Shown here: piece after piece, positions 54,058 through 64,000 of the stretch
Numbering within the stretch: the stretch's first letter is position 1
Layout: every line of letters begins with the position of its first letter
From: Bacteroidia bacterium
Lineage (GTDB): Bacteria; Bacteroidota; Bacteroidia; Flavobacteriales_D; Sanyastnellaceae
Reading direction: 5' to 3'
Assembly: GCA_030427925.1 (NCBI GenBank)
Contig: JAUICJ010000009.1
Span: 33,298 to 97,297, forward strand
DNA: 64,000 bases
Position numbers and translations under genes: made by a program
The notes under the pieces: model-generated
What the model was told of the DNA's origin: nothing
Seen by the model: only the letters and a program-made list of their open reading frames with translations
The model's database searches: none

Positions 54058-55083
54058 TCACGCCAAGGCTTCCGCCTCCACTTCGGGAGTGGTGCCGGCA
54101 ATGGCGTGCTTGATTTTCGTTTCGAGTTCTTCCATCAACTCCGGGTTGTCCTGGATGAGCGCGCGCACGGCGTCGCGTCCTTGGCCCAGACGGGTTTCGC
54201 CGTAGCTGAACCACGATCCGGACTTTTTGATGATGTTCAATTCCACCCCGAGGTCGATGATTTCTCCACTCTTTGAGACGCCCGCTCCGTAAAGGATGTC
54301 GAATTCTGCCTTCCGGAAGGGGGGAGCGACTTTGTTCTTGACCACCTTCACTTTCGTGCGGTTGCCAAGGACTTGGTCGCCGTCCTTGATTTGGGATGAG
54401 CGGCGGATGTCGAGGCGGATGGAGCTGTAGAATTTCAGCGCGTTTCCGCCCGTCGTCGTTTCGGGATTGCCGAACATCACGCCGATTTTCTCCCGCAACT
54501 GGTTGATGAAGATGCAGCAGCAACCGGTTTTGCTGATGGAACCCGTGAGCTTGCGAAGTGCCTTCGACATCAAACGCGCTTGCAATCCAACGGACGAGTC
54601 GGACATCTCGCCTTCGATTTCTGCCCGCGGTGTCAAGGCGGCTACCGAGTCGATGACAATGAGGTCGATTGCGCCTGAACGGATCAGGTTGTCCGCGATT
54701 TCCAACGCTTGTTCACCGTTGTCCGGTTGGGAGATGAACAGGTTTTCGGTGTCCACGCCGAGGTTTTCCGCGTAATACTTGTCGAATGCGTGTTCCGCAT
54801 CGATGATGGCGCAGATGCCGCCTTTCTTCTGGGCTTCTGCGATGGCATGAATGGCCAAGGTGGTCTTACCGGACGACTCGGGTCCGTAAATTTCCACGAC
54901 CCGGCCGCGCGGATACCCGCCTATGCCGAGCGCCAAATCCAACGAGAGCGATCCCGACGGAATGGCATCCACCTTCTCCACTGCCTCATCTCCGAGCTTC
55001 ATCACAGAGCCCTTCCCGTAGGTCTTGTCCAAACGATCCAGGGTCATCTGGAGCGCTTTCAGTTTTTCGTTATCTGCCGCCAT
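54058..55083 (-). CDS. recA: Recombinase RecA
   Basis: 341 residues with the RecA core: [20 protein letters not shown], Walker [15 protein letters not shown], Walker [13 protein letters not shown], the L2 loop region [20 protein letters not shown] and [17 protein letters not shown]. Acts in homologous recombination and the SOS response. It has the expected length; the C-terminal tail is short and only weakly acidic. No LexA-box-like palindrome was seen in the 100-base upstream gap. Confidence 0.98.
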   Translation of the reverse strand: MAADNEKLKALQMTLDRLDKTYGKGSVMKLGDEAVEKVDAIPSGSLSLDLALGIGGYPRGRVVEIYGPESSGKTTLAIHAIAEAQKKGGICAIIDAEHAFDKYYAENLGVDTENLFISQPDNGEQALEIADNLIRSGAIDLIVIDSVAALTPRAEIEGEMSDSSVGLQARLMSKALRKLTGSISKTGCCCIFINQLREKIGVMFGNPETTTGGNALKFYSSIRLDIRRSSQIKDGDQVLGNRTKVKVVKNKVAPPFRKAEFDILYGAGVSKSGEIIDLGVELNIIKKSGSWFSYGETRLGQGRDAVRALIQDNPELMEELETKIKHAIAGTTPEVEAEALA

Positions 55084-55187
55084 GGGTTTTGATTTTGAGA
55101 CGAAGTTATTCCACCCACATCGTAAAGGATTTACGAACTGCCGGGAATTTGTCCACGATGGTCGGGAATTTGTGAATGTCGCCGAAC

Positions 55188-55661
55188 TCAGCTGAGGCCG
55201 AAGCCTGCGAGGACCTCGGCGGTGTGGTCCTTCGTGTTGGGCTTGAGGATGGTGTGCGCGATTTGGCCTTGCTCATCGATCAAAAACGTGGTCCGATGCG
55301 TCCCATCGTACTCCTTCCCCATGAATTTCTTCCGGCCCCACACCCCGAAGGCGAGGTGCAACGCGTGGTCCGTGTCCGCCGCCAAGTCGAAGCCCAAGTC
55401 GTACTTCGCAATGAATTTCAAGTGCGACGCCTCCGAATCCTGGCTCACCCCGAGCACCGCAATGCCCTTGTCCGTCAGCTCGTTGAGGTGCTCATTCAGG
55501 TTGCAGGCCTGCGCGGTGCAGCCGGGCGTGTTGTCCTTCGGGTAGAAGTAGAGGACGAGTTTGCGCCCGCGGTAGTCGGCGAGTGTGCGCGTGCTGCCGT
55601 CGTGCAAGGTGGCCGTGAATTCGGGGGCCGGGGTGCCGGCTTGCAAAGGTGCTGCTTCCAT
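55188..55661 (-). CDS. bcp: Thioredoxin-dependent peroxiredoxin, Bcp type
   Basis: 157 residues with the PrxQ/BCP motif [15 protein letters not shown]: the first Cys is the peroxidatic one, the second (five residues on) the resolving one, as in atypical 2-Cys members. [19 protein letters not shown] and [14 protein letters not shown] complete the fold. Reduces hydroperoxides in the cytoplasm. The start at 55661 gives the usual length. Spaced 104 bases from recA and on the same strand, but preceded by the terminator of the giant gene. Confidence 0.93.
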   Translation of the reverse strand: MEAAPLQAGTPAPEFTATLHDGSTRTLADYRGRKLVLYFYPKDNTPGCTAQACNLNEHLNELTDKGIAVLGVSQDSEASHLKFIAKYDLGFDLAADTDHALHLAFGVWGRKKFMGKEYDGTHRTTFLIDEQGQIAHTILKPNTKDHTAEVLAGFGLS

Positions 55662-55754
55662 GGTGCTGAATTTTTCAGGCCAAATTACTTCACGCCCCTT
55701 ACCCGGCCTCAACCACCTCGCCAAAAAGCCCCAATCCCCGACACCTTCAACGGG

Positions 55755-55788
55755 AAAAAAAAATGCCGCCCAACCGGGCGGCATTTTC
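55755..55788 (-). terminator. Intrinsic terminator of the giant FISUMP gene
   Basis: On the minus strand AAAATGCCGCCC-GGTT-GGGCGGCATTTT is a perfect stem and tetraloop followed by a long T run. Confidence 0.9.
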
Positions 55789-55806
55789 GCACACATTTCA
55801 GGGGCC

Positions 55807-58800
55807 TCAAGGCACCACCAAGGTGAGCTCATCTCCGAAAATCCGCGTAAAGGATCCCGGTTCCAGATAATACAACCGATAGTAAATCGTCGTGCCCGAT
55901 GCATAGCCAGAGAGGTCAATCTCTTCAGCGAGTGAGCCGAAGGGCAAATTCGAAGGCACGGCAGTCGCACCGTAATATTGGTTGAACTCATCAATCGGCG
56001 AAGTGCCATAAACAAATCCATTCTGGAGGCTTGGACTGTTGCTTTCACTGATGGTCCCGCGGAGTGTGGCTGATGCGGACGTTACATCGGTCGCGGCTTC
56101 GGTGGTCAACTGAACCGAATTCTCCATCACGCATCGCACCGAGCGCCCATCCTTTGAATTCATCGCTAAGAATCCCGATTGCGGTTTTTGCCATGACGAT
56201 ATGGGGTTCCAAATGTGCATGGAATTGGTCGCAACAGAGATTTGAGTCGCTGGGCTTGACACCCAAACGGCCGCCACATCGCCGACTTCGCCAGAACGCG
56301 TGCTCGCTTGGTACACGAAATTCGGTCCGAATTGCCCAGTTGAGGATCTGTACCCACCTGCAAGCCATTGCAGGGAGTCCGCAAGGGAATATTCAGGATC
56401 ATCGATGTTGGCGTAATCATTCAGTGCAAGTCCGAGGTAGGACAAATCACTCATGTTTCGGTTCGACTTCGTCGCAGACCGCCATCCCGTGGGACAGATC
56501 CCGCGCGCATCGAGCACTGCCAATTCGTTGTACAGCATGCCGTATTGAGCGTTCGCAACAGCGTCGTTGTCGTAGTAACAGCGGGCGCCTTCAATGGCCT
56601 GGCTCCATTCGGTGTTGCCGGTAACCTCGGGGATCTCGTCGTTGTTCGCGTATTTCGTGGTTCGCAGGTTTTCCTTAAACCAGCATTCAAAGGAGTACTG
56701 CAGTTCTTCCACTTCGTAGGTGTAGCCGTCGTAGACGATGGGTTGGGTGCAGCGCGACGTGGAACTGTACAGGGTGTCCGAATATCCGGTTCCCAACTCA
56801 TTCGTCGCGTAAGCCACAGCGTAGATGTATTCACCGGGGTTCAATCCAGCGACATCCAACGACAAGGGGCTGTCCAGTTCAATGGCCACGTCGGTGCCAT
56901 CCGAAAGGTCAGGCAACCTTCCCCAAACGATTCCCTTCGAAGTAATGGGATGGTACATCGGAGTTTCCGTGAAGCGAACCGGGGCGACCGAGTCGACTGA
57001 CCAACCGTACTGACCGAACGTGATCGGGGCGAAAAGGGGCGCCGAAACCTCGTTTTGTAAGCACCGAATGCTCATCACAGATTGGAAAGAAGCAGAAGTC
57101 GAAGAGAAGTTGTTCCCATCGTTCATGAAGAAATAGCGACCCAAGGTTGAGTTCCACGGGTCAGTGGTCCAATACGCTGCATCTTCTGGGTCATATGAGT
57201 TGCTGCTAAACTCAGAGCGAATCAATTTCCCTGCTTCCACTGCATTGAATTGCGTGGTGTTGGTTCCCGTCCAAGGGATGGGGTCGGATGCGCTGGCTTG
57301 AAGGCTTGCGATGTCACTGGAAACAGTGGCCGTAAGTTCCAAGAACTCCTCGAAAGACGGGACGTGCCATGACGGGGGACAAACACCCCGGTCGTCACTG
57401 ACAATGTAACCCGTATAGTACCCTCCAAATCCAGGATTGAGTGAACTGCCGACCTGATCCCAGATTGCTCCTTCGGAAGTCGACCCCAAATCATCCGACG
57501 ATACCACGGGAATGGGGTCTCCATTGGCATAAACCGCAGTGCGCAAGTTTTCTGCGAACCAACATTGGTCACCGATCTTGACCACGTTGTACGTGTAACC
57601 ATCGAAGGTGGGCGATTGGCAAAGGGAGGGCGTGAACGAAGCGATGGCGCCGTAACCCGTTCCGACCGAATTGGTGGCAAAAGCTCGGTAGTAAATGACG
57701 TCTCCGAGGTTCAGTCCGGAGATGGCCAGCTCAAACTCCCCATCGAGGTCGTCGATGACCACCGTGGTGGCACCCGAGAGGTCGGCTGCCGTGCCCCATT
57801 CGAAGCCGACTTCCGTAACGGGCAATTCGCTGGTGAAGCTGCCCTGCAGAACACCGCTTTCCGCATCCACGTCAGTGGCATCCTCGGAAATCACGACTGG
57901 AGTCGGAAGAGCGCCTTGGACGCACCGCACGGCATATCCCATGTCCGCTGAATTGGCATTCGTGGGATGGGATGCGTCCGCTGGAATGCGAACAATCAAG
58001 TCGCTTCCCGATTCGAACATCCGCGCTTCAGCCGCGACGCCCGTCCAGAAGAACGATGAATCGGGCATTCCGCTGAACGACGTGGTGTCGCGGTAGCCAG
58101 ACAGCCGGATGCTCAGGCCCGTGGAATTCGTCCCATCCCAGTAGGGAAGGGTGTCTTTCACTGCATTGCCGGAGGCCAAAGCGTCCCAGTTTTCGGGTTG
58201 TGCAACCCCCCATCCGGTTGGGCAAACCCCTCGGGAATCCAAGACCGCATGCTGGTTGTACAACCGTCCGATGGAACCGAAATGCGTGAGGCTATCGTTG
58301 TCGTAGATGGATTGCAATCCGGTGGAAACGCCGGACCAATTGTCGCTGGTTTCGAGGGAATCGCCATTGGCATAGACAGCTGACCGGAGGTTCTCCGTGA
58401 ACCAGCAATCGTCGCCGATTTTCTTCACGTCGTACACGTAGCCATCGAACTCGGTAGGCCAGCAGTCAGCCAGGATGATGTAGGACATTTCCCCATAGGT
58501 CAATCCCGCTGCGTTTTCGGCCACCGCGATGTAACGCAAGGTATCCCCTGCATTCAGCGTCAAGTCATTCACCGTAACGCTGATGTCGCCAGTTGTCGTG
58601 CTGGCAAGGGCAGGGTTCAAATCCTGGGCGACGCCATCGACCATGGACGTGACGTAGAAGAAGCCCGCAAAGAGGGTGGGGTAGCCCCAGTAATCGTCTT
58701 CAATGAAGCCGTTCAAGGTCACGCTGCCAGAACCCAAGTCCATGGCAGCACCCGTTACCACCCGCGGGGTGCTGTTCGTGTCGCGCAAGCAACGCACACT

Positions 58801-61800
58801 CAAGCCGTCATTGAATTCGACGGAACCGATGCGCGCGTGATCGGCGATGCCGAAGTTCCAGGCGAGGGTTGGGTTTTGTGCCGTTGCCCCCGGGTTGTAG
58901 GAATCAGCGGTCCAATAGAAACCCGAGTCAGGAAGGGCGAATCCAACCGCCGGGGCCGCATCGCGGTACCCACCCGGCAGGGCATTGAATCCATAATCGT
59001 TGCTTCCGCCCCAAACCCGCGATCCCGAGTAGTCCGCGCGCAGCTTTTTCGCGGCAGTGACAGACGGCAAGTCCGCATCGTCCAGGTAGCTGAACAACGC
59101 TTCGGCATCGGCCTTGCTCGGCACATGCCAACCAGCAGGACACAGTTTACCCGTGTTCACCGCATGCCAGTTGTACAAGCGGCCGTATTGTTCCAGGTTG
59201 CTCGCTTCAGCCGCAGAGCCTTCACCGTAAACGCTTGATGCTCCCGACGCGTCATTCTCCCACGTGGCCGCATCCAAGCCGCTGGCGATGGGCGAACCAT
59301 CGTTGTAGACCGTGGTGCGCAAGTTTTCGTCGAACCAACATTGTGCGCCCACCTTCACGGCGTGGTACGTGTAACCGTCCAGTTCGACCGTAGGGCACGC
59401 ACCGAGGTGAACCTCCCTGATTTCGCCCTCATGTGTTCCTGCCGCAGAACGAGCGAATGCGCGGTAGTAAATGACATCGGTAAATGCGAAGTCTGTGAGT
59501 TGGTGACTCCAAGCGGTCGCGGGAGAAACGGGAGGGGTCAAAGCGACTTCCGTGCCATCACTGAGATCGGATTCATGTCCCCACTCAAAGCCCACTTCCG
59601 TTCCCGGCGTCCACCCTTCGAAGGCATACGAACCGTGCAAGGTGACGCTCGTGTTCGTCACATCCGGCAGGTCGGTCTTTGCACGCGGTCCTTCCGTTGG
59701 GTCATCCACGATGCACCGAACCGGGCTCATGTAAGAGAGGAGGTCGGTCATCGGGATCCAAGCCGGCGGATTGGCGTATTGATTGGCCGTTGCAGTGCTG
59801 GTGTTTGTTTGGATTGCTTCGATGAGCTCGCTATTGACAGAGACCTGGTAATAGTTCAATTTCCAATACACGTTCCCTGGGGCGTCGCTGAAGGGGACGT
59901 CGCCAAAGTAACTGTAGTACCGGGGTATTGCCGGTACCCATTTGTTCTGGTTCCCATTCCAAGTCAGGGAGTTGCCTCCGAAGTTCAACCCAGACCAACC
60001 CAATCCGCCAGCGTAATCGGCCGATACATGCGGACCTCCGGCCCCAGGGTTGCTCCTCAACGGGTTTGTTTCACCGCTGAGGCTGCGGTATTCAGCCGAA
60101 CTCAAATCGGCCCAAACGGAGCGGCTCGGGATGCTCGTGCCGCTCGGACACACGCTCAACTTGTTGCCGGACCAATTCGCCATCAACACCGAACCTGTGG
60201 TGTACAGGCGACCTGTGCTCGCCAACTGCGTGGAATCCGAGAAGGTGTGTCCCCCGACGGGCCCCACCCAAACCGCTGTCAATGAATCATGAAGGGCGAT
60301 CGTTGCTGCACCGGGATTCGTCAGAGAGCCCAAGTAATTGATGGGTTCTCCATTGGAGTAATTGTCGGAGCGCAAATTTTCGCTGAACCAGCAGTCATCG
60401 AAGACCCGCACGGTTTCATACGTATAGCCATCGAACTCGACATCCGGACATTCGCCCAACGTGAAGGAACTGATGTGAGAGCGCGACGGAACATGCTCAT
60501 TGAATCCGAGGAGCTGCCAGTTGATTTGATCCCCCGGTTCAATGGACGCAGGGAAGTAGACGTGCACTCCGAACGTGGAATCGGCGTTCAAGGCAAAGTA
60601 CGTCGTGTCGTTGGTGGTCTCCAGGCGGTACTGGAAAATTCCCAACGAGTCCGGCGAGGACGATTCGTCGGCTGACGTGGACCAAATGACGCCCAACGAA
60701 TCCGGCGCGGAATCGGTGAACTCTACGTTGCCGTTGATGTAAACGCTTGAGTCCGTCGTAACGGTTGACCACCACTGGAACCTCATGGGATTGTAGAACG
60801 ACAAGGTGTCGCCGTAGCCGGTGCCCCACTCGTTCGTTGCGAAGGCAACGTAATGGTACGTGGCCCCAGGGAGCAACTCATCGTATTCAGGTTCAGTCGA
60901 CAGGTCTTGTCGGGCAAAGTCGAGTTGCCAAATGGTGTCCAATTCGAAAGCCAAGTCCTCCACTTCCGTGTGCACAAGGGCATTCTGAATGGTATCAAAT
61001 GCATTGCTCAAATCCGCATTCAAGCTCCATTTCCAACCCGCTTCGCTGATGGTGCCGTTGCCCAAGTCTTGAACCGTTCCCAACATCTTGTGCCATCCTT
61101 TGCCCATGCGCGTAACGGTGACATTCTCAATGGTGTTGGTAAGCACAATCGGAGCGTGCGGTGGGCTCGCATTGAAGCGTCGAACTTGACTCTTTGCCAT
61201 GCCAAATTCATTTTCCGCATAGGCTTGGAACCAATAATCTTGACCGACAGTCAGTCCATTCAAAGTCAATGAGATGGAGTCTGCTGGAGAAGTCGATACT
61301 GGATAATCCGTCGCATTGGTCATTTCTGCGTTGGAACTGACTAAGAATCCCACGTTGCCCAATGCGGCTTCAACAGAGGTCGTTTTCCATCCATTGAATG
61401 GAACAATCCCCGCAAGTTTTGCAGTTTCCCCAGTGGTTTCAAAAGCCGGATCGACGAACACGTAGGGCACCGTTTCGATGGTGCGGTTCGTGCAGCGGAC
61501 GGGTGCAGCATTGAGGGGTTGCAAGTTGGATGTATTGACGGTCAGGGAGTTCTGATTCGTTTCGGGCTTGAAAAAATAATAGAGAGCGTTTGGGCCATTG
61601 TATGCAGCCATGAACGCAAGCTCCTCACTCACCAAACTGCCGAATTGATTGTAAACGCCAGTAGGGTACAGCCCCATACCGAACAGATTGTTTCCATCGA
61701 AAGCAGGGACGTCCGTTGGTGATGCTTTCATGTAGCGCCCGAATGCATTCATGGTCTCCGTGGTGTTCCAAGCACCCGGGCTCGCATTCGGAATCGTGTC

Positions 61801-64000
61801 CGCGTCGGTCAACACCACGTAATTCCTCCAGCTGTCCACTTGCACAGTCGTGGGAATGGACCATCCTGGCGGGCAAAATTCCCGTTGCTTCACCTGAAGC
61901 GCATTGTCGAACATGCCGCGGTTGTAGTATCCGCCATAGTAGGCTTCGTCTTCGTCGCTGATCAGGATTTTTGCGCCATTTTCGAAAGCCGAGTATTCCA
62001 AAAGCTCGGCATCTGTAGTGTGAGGAAGCTCGACGATGCTATCCCCATTCACGTAGACGTCGGTTTGCAAGTTCTTGCCGAAAACGCAGTCGCATCCAAT
62101 CCGAACGATGGGATAGTTCACACCATGGTAAGTCAGCGTGCTCGGGCATGCACCGGCACAGAAATGAATGGGCGTGGCGTAACGGGTTCCCGCCGCATTC
62201 GTGGCGAATGCTCGCACGTAATAGTCTTCGGAAAATTCAAATGCTTGCGTGAGGGCAAACAAGTCGTTCGCATCCACGACGTCAATGGAAAGGACCGAGT
62301 CTTCGGGGGCAACCGTGAAGTTTTCATTCACGCTCCACTGCATCCCAACGCTCGTGGGCTTTCCAGCTTCACTTGCGTAGAAGATTTGACCATTGAGGGT
62401 GGCTGTTGTGTCGGTCGCCCCGGACATGGGCAACGTATTCACCCCGGGCAACGTGATGAAAGCCAACGTGTCAGACGATCCGATTCCGATGTAGTTCCTT
62501 CCGAGCGCTGCTCCGTAGAGTTGTGCGCCGGGACTCAAATCAGCGATGCGGTAGTTGAAATTCTGCAGCAACGTATCGTACGCAATGACGGATTCGAACC
62601 CATTTGAGAGGTCCTCGTTGTAGCTCCACTTGAACCAAATGGAATCCAAGTCCACGCCGCCGGATTCGGTCATGACAGCGTAGAGCGTTGAGTTCGAAGC
62701 TTGGAACTCAATGATGAATTCCGGAACACTTGGGGTGGTTTTGAACGCCAACGTGTCGCCGTACGTGGTCAGCGTATCGTTTTTCGCATAAGCCGCAAAG
62801 TAATAATCCGTGTAGCGGGTCAATCCCGTCAATTGGCTTTCAAGACTGTCGCCGGTTGTGTTCACAGAGGCGGTGGTGAAGCTCAAGGTCGAGTCCAAGC
62901 CCCAAATGAATCCCGTTTCGGTCAACGCGCTTTCCGAAGTGGAGTTGATGCCCCAGCCATTGAATGGAACCACCGACCGCAACGTCGCTTGCGTGTCATC
63001 GATGTTTGCGGCCCCTAGCGTGACCACCACAGGCGCATCGGGCACCGCGTTGCGCAGGCAGCGGACATTCAAGCCGACCTCAGCGGACGACAAGGCATAA
63101 GTGGCATCATCGGACCCCCCGTCCAACCGGATCATGTAGCTTTCGGTAGCGGAATGGTTCAGCGAAGTCCAGAAATGCGCTGAGGGATCGGTGAGGGAGG
63201 TGGACAGCCCACCTGGTGCAGCATTGAAGCCCACATCGTTCGTCCCATCGAAGGGAGGCGTGTCTTCGTCGGTGCTCTTGAGGTACTTGCCCGCAGGATG
63301 ATTGCCCGAGGAGCCCGCAGCGGGCACTTCGATGGCGTCGTCCGTGACGAAATTCATCAATTCATAGAAGTCTTCAGGCGTCGGTACGTGCCACCCATTG
63401 GGGCAAAGTCCCCGGGCGTCCTGCGCAGTCCAACCGGTGTACATCTGCCCATATTGGGCGTTGTACGTTTCGTTCATGACGACCATGGCACCTGTACCGG
63501 GATCGACTGAGCCTTGCGGAATGCTGTCCCCATTCGCATAGACGAAGGTTTGCAAGTTTTCAGCGAACCAACATTGGCATCCAATCTTAACGACCTCGTA
63601 GACGTGCTGATCGAAGGTGGGAGACTCACAAGTTCCAGCGCAGAAGGAATGAATTTCCCCCAAATTCGTTCCTCCGATGTTGGTGGCGTAGGCGCTGAAG
63701 TAATACGTTTCACCTTCCGTGAGGTCTGAAATGACCAGTGTGCCCGTGGCGTTCACGACTCCGTTGCTGGTGCCAACAACGCCAAAGGTTGTCGTTGCAG
63801 TCAGCGAATCGGAGAGGTCAGGGTTGGTGGACCAAATGAATCCCACCTCGCTCGGCACAGCGTCCACGTACCCGAAGTATGCGCTCAACATGGCCGAATT
63901 GTGCGTGACGTCGGCAACGAACGCGTCGGTCCGGGTCCGCACCAATGAGCCGGTGGTGAGGGTGTCTCCATAAGCGGTTCGGGACACCGCATCGTAGGTG
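55807..64000 (-). CDS. Giant FISUMP/Fn3-like repeat protein (N-terminus beyond window)
   Basis: At least 2,730 residues, open to the right edge, so the signal peptide and start are not seen. It alternates FISUMP modules with Fn3-like units. Seven FISUMP modules are visible, each with a CWF-ENLR core (near 63570, 62085, 60390, 59340, 58410, 57560, 56680) and an end like LSVRCL. The Fn3-like units carry TDVTSASATLRGTI- and YYRAFATNSVGTGYG-type motifs. The C-terminal unit ends ELTLVVP, with no T9SS domain. It resembles the modules at 32-37.5 kb. A surface adhesin or filament is likely; ligand unknown. Confidence 0.82.
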   Translation of the reverse strand, partial: TYDAVSRTAYGDTLTTGSLVRTRTDAFVADVTHNSAMLSAYFGYVDAVPSEVGFIWSTNPDLSDSLTATTTFGVVGTSNGVVNATGTLVISDLTEGETYYFSAYATNIGGTNLGEIHSFCAGTCESPTFDQHVYEVVKIGCQCWFAENLQTFVYANGDSIPQGSVDPGTGAMVVMNETYNAQYGQMYTGWTAQDARGLCPNGWHVPTPEDFYELMNFVTDDAIEVPAAGSSGNHPAGKYLKSTDEDTPPFDGTNDVGFNAAPGGLSTSLTDPSAHFWTSLNHSATESYMIRLDGGSDDATYALSSAEVGLNVRCLRNAVPDAPVVVTLGAANIDDTQATLRSVVPFNGWGINSTSESALTETGFIWGLDSTLSFTTASVNTTGDSLESQLTGLTRYTDYYFAAYAKNDTLTTYGDTLAFKTTPSVPEFIIEFQASNSTLYAVMTESGGVDLDSIWFKWSYNEDLSNGFESVIAYDTLLQNFNYRIADLSPGAQLYGAALGRNYIGIGSSDTLAFITLPGVNTLPMSGATDTTATLNGQIFYASEAGKPTSVGMQWSVNENFTVAPEDSVLSIDVVDANDLFALTQAFEFSEDYYVRAFATNAAGTRYATPIHFCAGACPSTLTYHGVNYPIVRIGCDCVFGKNLQTDVYVNGDSIVELPHTTDAELLEYSAFENGAKILISDEDEAYYGGYYNRGMFDNALQVKQREFCPPGWSIPTTVQVDSWRNYVVLTDADTIPNASPGAWNTTETMNAFGRYMKASPTDVPAFDGNNLFGMGLYPTGVYNQFGSLVSEELAFMAAYNGPNALYYFFKPETNQNSLTVNTSNLQPLNAAPVRCTNRTIETVPYVFVDPAFETTGETAKLAGIVPFNGWKTTSVEAALGNVGFLVSSNAEMTNATDYPVSTSPADSISLTLNGLTVGQDYWFQAYAENEFGMAKSQVRRFNASPPHAPIVLTNTIENVTVTRMGKGWHKMLGTVQDLGNGTISEAGWKWSLNADLSNAFDTIQNALVHTEVEDLAFELDTIWQLDFARQDLSTEPEYDELLPGATYHYVAFATNEWGTGYGDTLSFYNPMRFQWWSTVTTDSSVYINGNVEFTDSAPDSLGVIWSTSADESSSPDSLGIFQYRLETTNDTTYFALNADSTFGVHVYFPASIEPGDQINWQLLGFNEHVPSRSHISSFTLGECPDVEFDGYTYETVRVFDDCWFSENLRSDNYSNGEPINYLGSLTNPGAATIALHDSLTAVWVGPVGGHTFSDSTQLASTGRLYTTGSVLMANWSGNKLSVCPSGTSIPSRSVWADLSSAEYRSLSGETNPLRSNPGAGGPHVSADYAGGLGWSGLNFGGNSLTWNGNQNKWVPAIPRYYSYFGDVPFSDAPGNVYWKLNYYQVSVNSELIEAIQTNTSTATANQYANPPAWIPMTDLLSYMSPVRCIVDDPTEGPRAKTDLPDVTNTSVTLHGSYAFEGWTPGTEVGFEWGHESDLSDGTEVALTPPVSPATAWSHQLTDFAFTDVIYYRAFARSAAGTHEGEIREVHLGACPTVELDGYTYHAVKVGAQCWFDENLRTTVYNDGSPIASGLDAATWENDASGASSVYGEGSAAEASNLEQYGRLYNWHAVNTGKLCPAGWHVPSKADAEALFSYLDDADLPSVTAAKKLRADYSGSRVWGGSNDYGFNALPGGYRDAAPAVGFALPDSGFYWTADSYNPGATAQNPTLAWNFGIADHARIGSVEFNDGLSVRCLRDTNSTPRVVTGAAMDLGSGSVTLNGFIEDDYWGYPTLFAGFFYVTSMVDGVAQDLNPALASTTTGDISVTVNDLTLNAGDTLRYIAVAENAAGLTYGEMSYIILADCWPTEFDGYVYDVKKIGDDCWFTENLRSAVYANGDSLETSDNWSGVSTGLQSIYDNDSLTHFGSIGRLYNQHAVLDSRGVCPTGWGVAQPENWDALASGNAVKDTLPYWDGTNSTGLSIRLSGYRDTTSFSGMPDSSFFWTGVAAEARMFESGSDLIVRIPADASHPTNANSADMGYAVRCVQGALPTPVVISEDATDVDAESGVLQGSFTSELPVTEVGFEWGTAADLSGATTVVIDDLDGEFELAISGLNLGDVIYYRAFATNSVGTGYGAIASFTPSLCQSPTFDGYTYNVVKIGDQCWFAENLRTAVYANGDPIPVVSSDDLGSTSEGAIWDQVGSSLNPGFGGYYTGYIVSDDRGVCPPSWHVPSFEEFLELTATVSSDIASLQASASDPIPWTGTNTTQFNAVEAGKLIRSEFSSNSYDPEDAAYWTTDPWNSTLGRYFFMNDGNNFSSTSASFQSVMSIRCLQNEVSAPLFAPITFGQYGWSVDSVAPVRFTETPMYHPITSKGIVWGRLPDLSDGTDVAIELDSPLSLDVAGLNPGEYIYAVAYATNELGTGYSDTLYSSTSRCTQPIVYDGYTYEVEELQYSFECWFKENLRTTKYANNDEIPEVTGNTEWSQAIEGARCYYDNDAVANAQYGMLYNELAVLDARGICPTGWRSATKSNRNMSDLSYLGLALNDYANIDDPEYSLADSLQWLAGGYRSSTGQFGPNFVYQASTRSGEVGDVAAVWVSSPATQISVATNSMHIWNPISSWQKPQSGFLAMNSKDGRSVRCVMENSVQLTTEAATDVTSASATLRGTISESNSPSLQNGFVYGTSPIDEFNQYYGATAVPSNLPFGSLAEEIDLSGYASGTTIYYRLYYLEPGSFTRIFGDELTLVVP

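Overview
The window is a chromosomal stretch of a GC-rich member of the Bacteroidota, probably a Flavobacteriales-like lineage; the genus cannot be named from sequence alone. Support comes from type IX secretion (T9SS) C-terminal sorting domains on three secreted proteins, a MoxR-BatABCDE operon, the Bacteroidota-specific order rpmG-DUF4295-ftsY-rimO, promoters with a TAnnTTTG -7 box, few Shine-Dalgarno sites, and many secreted proteins with FISUMP (Fibrobacter succinogenes major paralogous) modules.

Layout. 1-5.5 kb: start of ftsK (minus, cut by the left edge), rpmG, a DUF4295 gene, ftsY, rimO, queE and a small secreted protein. 5.5-15 kb: a fused alpha/beta E1 of a 2-oxoacid dehydrogenase; divergently, a dapF that runs in frame into a membrane DUF4105 protein, then a lipoprotein, an envelope protein, kdsA, a T9SS cargo protein and a small exported protein. 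15.0-15.3 kb: tRNA-Ala(GGC) and tRNA-Arg(CCG). 15.4-22.5 kb: an Asp-rich T9SS protein, an ECF sigma factor with a membrane partner and a lipoprotein, and a large secreted zinc metalloprotease. 22.5-31 kb (minus): moxR, DUF58, a DUF4381-like gene and batA-B-C-D-E, almost all joined by stop/start overlaps. 31-34 kb: a MazG-like pyrophosphohydrolase, a DUF4442 thioesterase-like protein, a small secreted protein and a 2OG-Fe(II) oxygenase.

33.4-38 kb is an accessory surface-protein locus: two FISUMP proteins, one with a long collagen-like stalk. The second ends in a segment that looks like the variable region of a diversity-generating retroelement (DGR) and is followed by a short Avd-like four-helix-bundle gene; no reverse transcriptase or template repeat is visible. 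38-47.8 kb is a defence island: hsdM, hsdS, a small membrane protein, a DEDDh exonuclease, an AbiLi/RloA-like ATPase with an RloB/AbiLii partner, and hsdR. Both loci sit between core genes.

47.8-51.1 kb is the translation cluster thrS-infC-rpmI-rplT, with infC apparently starting at AUU. Then follow a 0.4-kb gap with dispersed repeats, a SulP transporter, a TPR lipoprotein, recA and a Bcp peroxiredoxin (all minus). The right end is one giant FISUMP/Fn3-like protein (more than 2,700 residues visible) that runs off the window.

All assignments come from reading motifs and gene order by eye; no database search was run.
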